A stretch of 9,542 nucleotides of DNA. It comes from Beijerinckiaceae bacterium (lineage in GTDB: Bacteria; Pseudomonadota; Alphaproteobacteria; Rhizobiales; Beijerinckiaceae). The notes beneath the pieces were generated by a model. It made no database searches. It saw only the letters and a list, made by a program, of their open reading frames with translations, and was not told the origin of the DNA. The position numbers were made by a program, and so were the translations under genes. This document shows positions 6,992 through 9,542 of the stretch, piece by piece. The stretch covers positions 1-9,542 of the forward strand of contig CANHAW010000049.1 of assembly GCA_947458675.1 (NCBI GenBank), given 5' to 3'. Position 1 is the first letter of the stretch. Each line of letters opens with the position of its first letter.

Positions 6992-8479
6992 ATGCGGGAC
7001 GGACGGGTCATTATCGTGGGCGCGGGGATTGGCGGGCTGACCTCGGCCCTGCTCCTGGCCGCTCGCGGCCTCAATGTGACCGTTCTGGAGCGGGCGGCCT
7101 CTCCGGGCGGCAAAATGCGCCTGGTCAATGATGGCGACTATGCCATGGATGCCGGACCCACTGTTTTTACGCTGAAGCGCATCTTCGCCGAAATATTCGA
7201 GGAAGCGGGGCTCAATTTCGATGCGCTCGTGCCCTGCACCAAGGCGAATATTCTCGCCCGACACGCCTGGGGCCCGGATGAGAGGCTCGATCTTTTCGCC
7301 GATCTGGACGCATCGGCACAGGCCATCGGCGAATTTGCCGGGGCGCGCGAGGCAGACGGTTTTCGCGCTTTCTGCCGCGAAGCGGCCCGTGTCTGGCGCA
7401 CGGTGGAGCGCCCCGTTGTGCGCGCGCCGCGCGCCAATCTCCTGCGCATGATTGCAGGCGCCGGGCTGAAGGGCCTGCCAGATCTTCTGGCCACATCGCC
7501 TTTCGAAAACCTCTGGCATGCACTGGGGCGCCATTTTTCTGACCCGCGCCTGCGTCAACTTTTCGGCCGCTACGCCACTTATTGCGGTTCCTCGCCGTTC
7601 CTGGCACCCGCAACCTTGATGCTGATTGCCCATGTCGAGCAGGACGGCGTCTGGATGATCGAGGGCGGCATGCATCGGCTCGCCCAAACCTTTGCGCAAG
7701 AAGCCGCGCGCAAGGGTGCCAACTTTCATTACAATGCCCATGTTCAAACCATCGACATGCAAGAGAGTGGCGCGCGCGTCGAACTGAGCGATGGCCGTGT
7801 CTTTGAAGCTGATGCTGTCATCTTCAATGGCGATGCCAATGCACTGGCACAAGGTTTTGTCGGAGAAAGCATCCGCGATGCAGCCCCTGCCCTGAGCGCA
7901 AAAGAGCGCTCTCTTTCAGCCATAACCTGGACTTGTGCGGTGGAGACATCGGGCTTTCCGCTGGTGCGGCACAATGTCTTTTTCTCGCCCGATTACGGGG
8001 CTGAATTCAAAGCCATTGCGCAAGAGTCCATCGATTACGATCCAACCGTCTATATTTGCGCGCAAGATCGCGGTGATGAAGATCACGCCTTGGGCAAGCG
8101 CGAACGTCTGCTCATTCTCGTCAATGCGCCTGCAAATGGCGACAGAAACAATTATAACAGCGAGGAGATCGCCGCATGCGCCGCGAAAACATTCCGCCGG
8201 CTGGAGACCTGCGGGCTGAAAATCACTCAGCCGCCAAGCCCGGAAACGATCACGACGCCGCGCGGATTCAACCGTCTGTTTCCAGCGACGGGGGGCGCGC
8301 TTTACGGGCGACCGACGCATGGATGGCAAGCGACATTCAAGCGTCCGGGCGTGCGCAGCCAAATTCCGCGGCTCTATCTGACGGGCGGGAGCGTCAATCC
8401 GGGACCGGGCGTGCCGATGGCAGCAATGTCGGGAATGACCGCTGCTCATTGCCTGATGGACGACCTGATTTCTCGCTGA
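6992..8479 (+). CDS. crtD: Carotenoid 3,4-desaturase CrtD (1-hydroxy/methoxyneurosporene dehydrogenase)
   Basis: CrtD, 495 residues, introduces the 3,4 double bond into 1-hydroxy or 1-methoxy carotenoids. It is an FAD-dependent phytoene desaturase-family enzyme that acts with CrtC and CrtF. The N-terminal dinucleotide fold has VIIVGAGIGG (GxGxxG at residues 10-15), the FAD-ribose acid Glu33 in VLERAASPGGK, and DAGPTVFTL at 53-61, a stretch I associate with CrtD rather than CrtI. The C-terminal FAD motif is LYLTGGSVNPGPGVPMAAMSGM, again of the CrtD type. Length agrees with Rhodobacter CrtD (about 494). The frame is open upstream to 6905, but that part crosses the operators. The ATG at 6992 sits directly before the conserved fold, with AGGGAT and AAAGGG purine runs just upstream. 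It is the first gene of a crtD-crtC unit, divergent from crtE. Confidence 0.95.
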   Translation: MRDGRVIIVGAGIGGLTSALLLAARGLNVTVLERAASPGGKMRLVNDGDYAMDAGPTVFTLKRIFAEIFEEAGLNFDALVPCTKANILARHAWGPDERLDLFADLDASAQAIGEFAGAREADGFRAFCREAARVWRTVERPVVRAPRANLLRMIAGAGLKGLPDLLATSPFENLWHALGRHFSDPRLRQLFGRYATYCGSSPFLAPATLMLIAHVEQDGVWMIEGGMHRLAQTFAQEAARKGANFHYNAHVQTIDMQESGARVELSDGRVFEADAVIFNGDANALAQGFVGESIRDAAPALSAKERSLSAITWTCAVETSGFPLVRHNVFFSPDYGAEFKAIAQESIDYDPTVYICAQDRGDEDHALGKRERLLILVNAPANGDRNNYNSEEIAACAAKTFRRLETCGLKITQPPSPETITTPRGFNRLFPATGGALYGRPTHGWQATFKRPGVRSQIPRLYLTGGSVNPGPGVPMAAMSGMTAAHCLMDDLISR

Positions 8480-9405
8480 AAGTCGAACCAAACGGCTATG
8501 CCTGGTGGTATGTGGACGCAATAAGCCATGACGGTATGCATGGCCTGACCATCATCGGTTTTGTCGGATCCGTTTTTTCTCCTTATTACAAACATGCGCG
8601 CCGCAGGGGTTTTGTCGATCCGGAAAATTTTTGTTCGATCAATGTCGCGCTTTATTCGCGCGGCGCCGCGCGATGGACGATGACCGAGCGGGCGAAATCC
8701 CAACTCACGCGCAGCCGCGACCATTTCAGCGTCGGCCCGAGCAGCATGAATTTTGGCGACCGCGGATTGACGATCGACATCGATGAAAAAGCTTTTCCGC
8801 TGATTGCACCTGTGCGCGGCACGATCCGCCTCATCCCGACCTGTCTGCCGGCGACGCTTTTTTATCTGGATGCGGATGGAAAACATGTCTGGCAGCCTTT
8901 GGCACCGGCTGCTCGAATCGAAGTGGAAATGCGCGAACCTTCTCTCAGCTGGAGCGGCATGGCCTATTTCGATCATAATTGCGGACAAGAACCCATTGAG
9001 GAGGGATTTTCAGAATGGGATTGGTCGCGCTCCGATGCAGGGCAATCAGGAATTGTTCTTTATGACACTTTGCCGCGCAAGGGCGCATCGCGCCATCTGG
9101 CCCTGCGTTTCAATGGCGATGGAAGCATCGAGGATTTTGAACCGCCGCCGCGCCACAAACTTTCAACCAGCCTCTGGCGCATGAAAAGACAGACGCGTAG
9201 CGAGGGCGAGAAAACAGCGCGTGTTGTGCGCACCTTTGAAGATGCACCATTCTATTCGCGCTCAATGATTGAAAGCCGTCTCTTCGGCCAAAATCTTTTG
9301 GGCGTGCACGAAAGCCTCTCGCTCAACCGTTTCTGCAATCCGGTCGTTCAAGCCATGCTGCCCTTCCGCATGCCGCGCGCGGGCGCAAGCCGAGCTTTTT
9401 TCTGA
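8449..9405 (+). CDS. crtC: Carotenoid 1,2-hydratase CrtC (hydroxyneurosporene synthase)
   Basis: CrtC adds water across the terminal C1-C2 double bond of neurosporene or lycopene-type carotenoids, producing the 1-hydroxy group used by CrtD and CrtF. It is a cofactor-free, membrane-associated hydratase. Family-typical stretches are NGYAWWYVDAISHDGMHGLTIIGFVGSVFSPYY and CSINVALYS. From the TTG, His146 and Trp148 (HVWQP) and Tyr173 and Asp175 (AYFDHN) show the same spacing as the His-x-Trp and Tyr-x-Asp residues I recall as catalytic in the Rubrivivax enzyme. No ATG fits: the nearest in-frame ones are 8323 (157-nt overlap with crtD) and 8536 (which would lose the conserved YAWWYVDA). The TTG at 8449 gives 318 residues and a 31-nt overlap with crtD, and is my best guess. 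Function is clear; the start is not. Confidence 0.92.
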   Translation: MPDGRPDFSLKVEPNGYAWWYVDAISHDGMHGLTIIGFVGSVFSPYYKHARRRGFVDPENFCSINVALYSRGAARWTMTERAKSQLTRSRDHFSVGPSSMNFGDRGLTIDIDEKAFPLIAPVRGTIRLIPTCLPATLFYLDADGKHVWQPLAPAARIEVEMREPSLSWSGMAYFDHNCGQEPIEEGFSEWDWSRSDAGQSGIVLYDTLPRKGASRHLALRFNGDGSIEDFEPPPRHKLSTSLWRMKRQTRSEGEKTARVVRTFEDAPFYSRSMIESRLFGQNLLGVHESLSLNRFCNPVVQAMLPFRMPRAGASRAFF

Positions 9406-9409
9406 AGGA

Positions 9410-9542
9410 TCAGCGTCGCGCTGCGTCTCGCATTTCGCGATCGCGGCGCTCGAGCTTTTCAAAAATATCGATCACGGCCTCAATGCGCGGACGAACCGGT
9501 GCGCGCGGCCGGGCTGCGGCATGCACGAGAAAGGCAGCCTCG
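9410..9542 (-). CDS. C-terminal fragment of an unidentified protein, perhaps a LysR-type regulator
   Basis: Forty-three codons followed by TGA (9412-9410) are open to the right edge on the minus strand; the 5' part lies outside the window. The codon use looks like that of the neighbouring genes. The peptide includes ARPRAPVRPRIEAVIDIFEK and ends in a charged, helix-like tail (LERRDREMRDAARR). The pattern of a hydrophobic strand, a basic linker, then PRI-x-AVID resembles the last segment of many LysR-type regulators, but 43 residues are too few to decide. It converges on crtC with only 4 nt between the stop codons and no terminator-like hairpin. In several purple bacteria this side of crtC holds tspO or crtIB; this peptide does not look like either. 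It may mark the edge of the photosynthesis cluster. Confidence 0.5.
   Translation of the reverse strand, partial: EAAFLVHAAARPRAPVRPRIEAVIDIFEKLERRDREMRDAARR

Noticed and set aside
6956..7852. Minus-strand open frame of 298 codons opposite crtD
   Set aside because: Opposite the FAD-binding N-terminal half of CrtD; Cys/His/Arg-rich and without motifs.
9391..9460. Two copies of CGAGCTTTT near the crtC stop as a repeat or terminator
   Set aside because: Too short to differ from chance, in direct orientation, and forming no hairpin.
9262..9462. Minus-strand open frame of 66 codons over the crtC end
   Set aside because: It mostly overlaps conserved CrtC and uses a different frame from the better-supported 43-codon fragment ending at 9410.

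Overview
The window is a piece of a purple-bacterial photosynthesis gene cluster, covering bacteriochlorophyll a and acyclic carotenoid biosynthesis. Every gene keeps the residues expected for its family and I see no frameshift, mobile element or RNA gene. The genes bchC, bchXYZ, crtE, crtF, crtD and crtC, their order and the CrtJ/PpsR-type operators point to an anoxygenic phototroph or aerobic anoxygenic phototroph of the Proteobacteria. An alphaproteobacterium, perhaps of the Rhizobiales, is most likely. That placement rests on gene order and protein flavour, not on a phylogeny.

Layout: positions 1-6893 hold six minus-strand genes, read from right to left as crtE, crtF, bchC, bchX, bchY, bchZ. 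bchZ runs off the left edge and lacks roughly its last 40 codons. Spacing is very tight: bchC/bchX share ATGA, bchX/bchY are 3 nt apart and bchY/bchZ share one base (TGATG). The only real gap is an 86-nt promoter region between crtF and bchC. From position 6992 rightwards, crtD and crtC lie on the plus strand, with the start of crtC probably inside the end of crtD. At the right edge (9410-9542, minus) is the last 43 codons of a gene converging on crtC; it is unidentified, with a weak resemblance to the C-terminus of a LysR-type regulator.

Regulation: both regulatory gaps, crtF-bchC and crtE-crtD, hold two tandem TGT-N12-ACA-type palindromes separated by exactly 8 bp, lying over plausible -35 and -10 elements. 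This is the arrangement known for CrtJ/PpsR, the oxygen- and light-responsive repressor of photosynthesis genes. Both promoters therefore look co-repressed in air.

How the genes work together: CrtE makes geranylgeranyl diphosphate, which feeds both carotenoids and the bacteriochlorophyll tail. CrtC, CrtD and CrtF hydrate, desaturate and O-methylate the carotenoid ends, giving the spirilloxanthin/spheroidene type of pigment. BchXYZ reduces ring B of chlorophyllide a and BchC oxidises the C3 hydroxyethyl group, giving bacteriochlorophyllide a. crtE-crtF-bchCXYZ matches the known photosynthesis superoperon, which usually continues into pufBALM; that continuation would lie left of position 1 and is not seen. 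I found no new system here. The points that merit attention are the duplicated operator architecture, unusual start codons (crtF, crtC), a hairpin in the bchC leader and the unknown gene at the cluster border.
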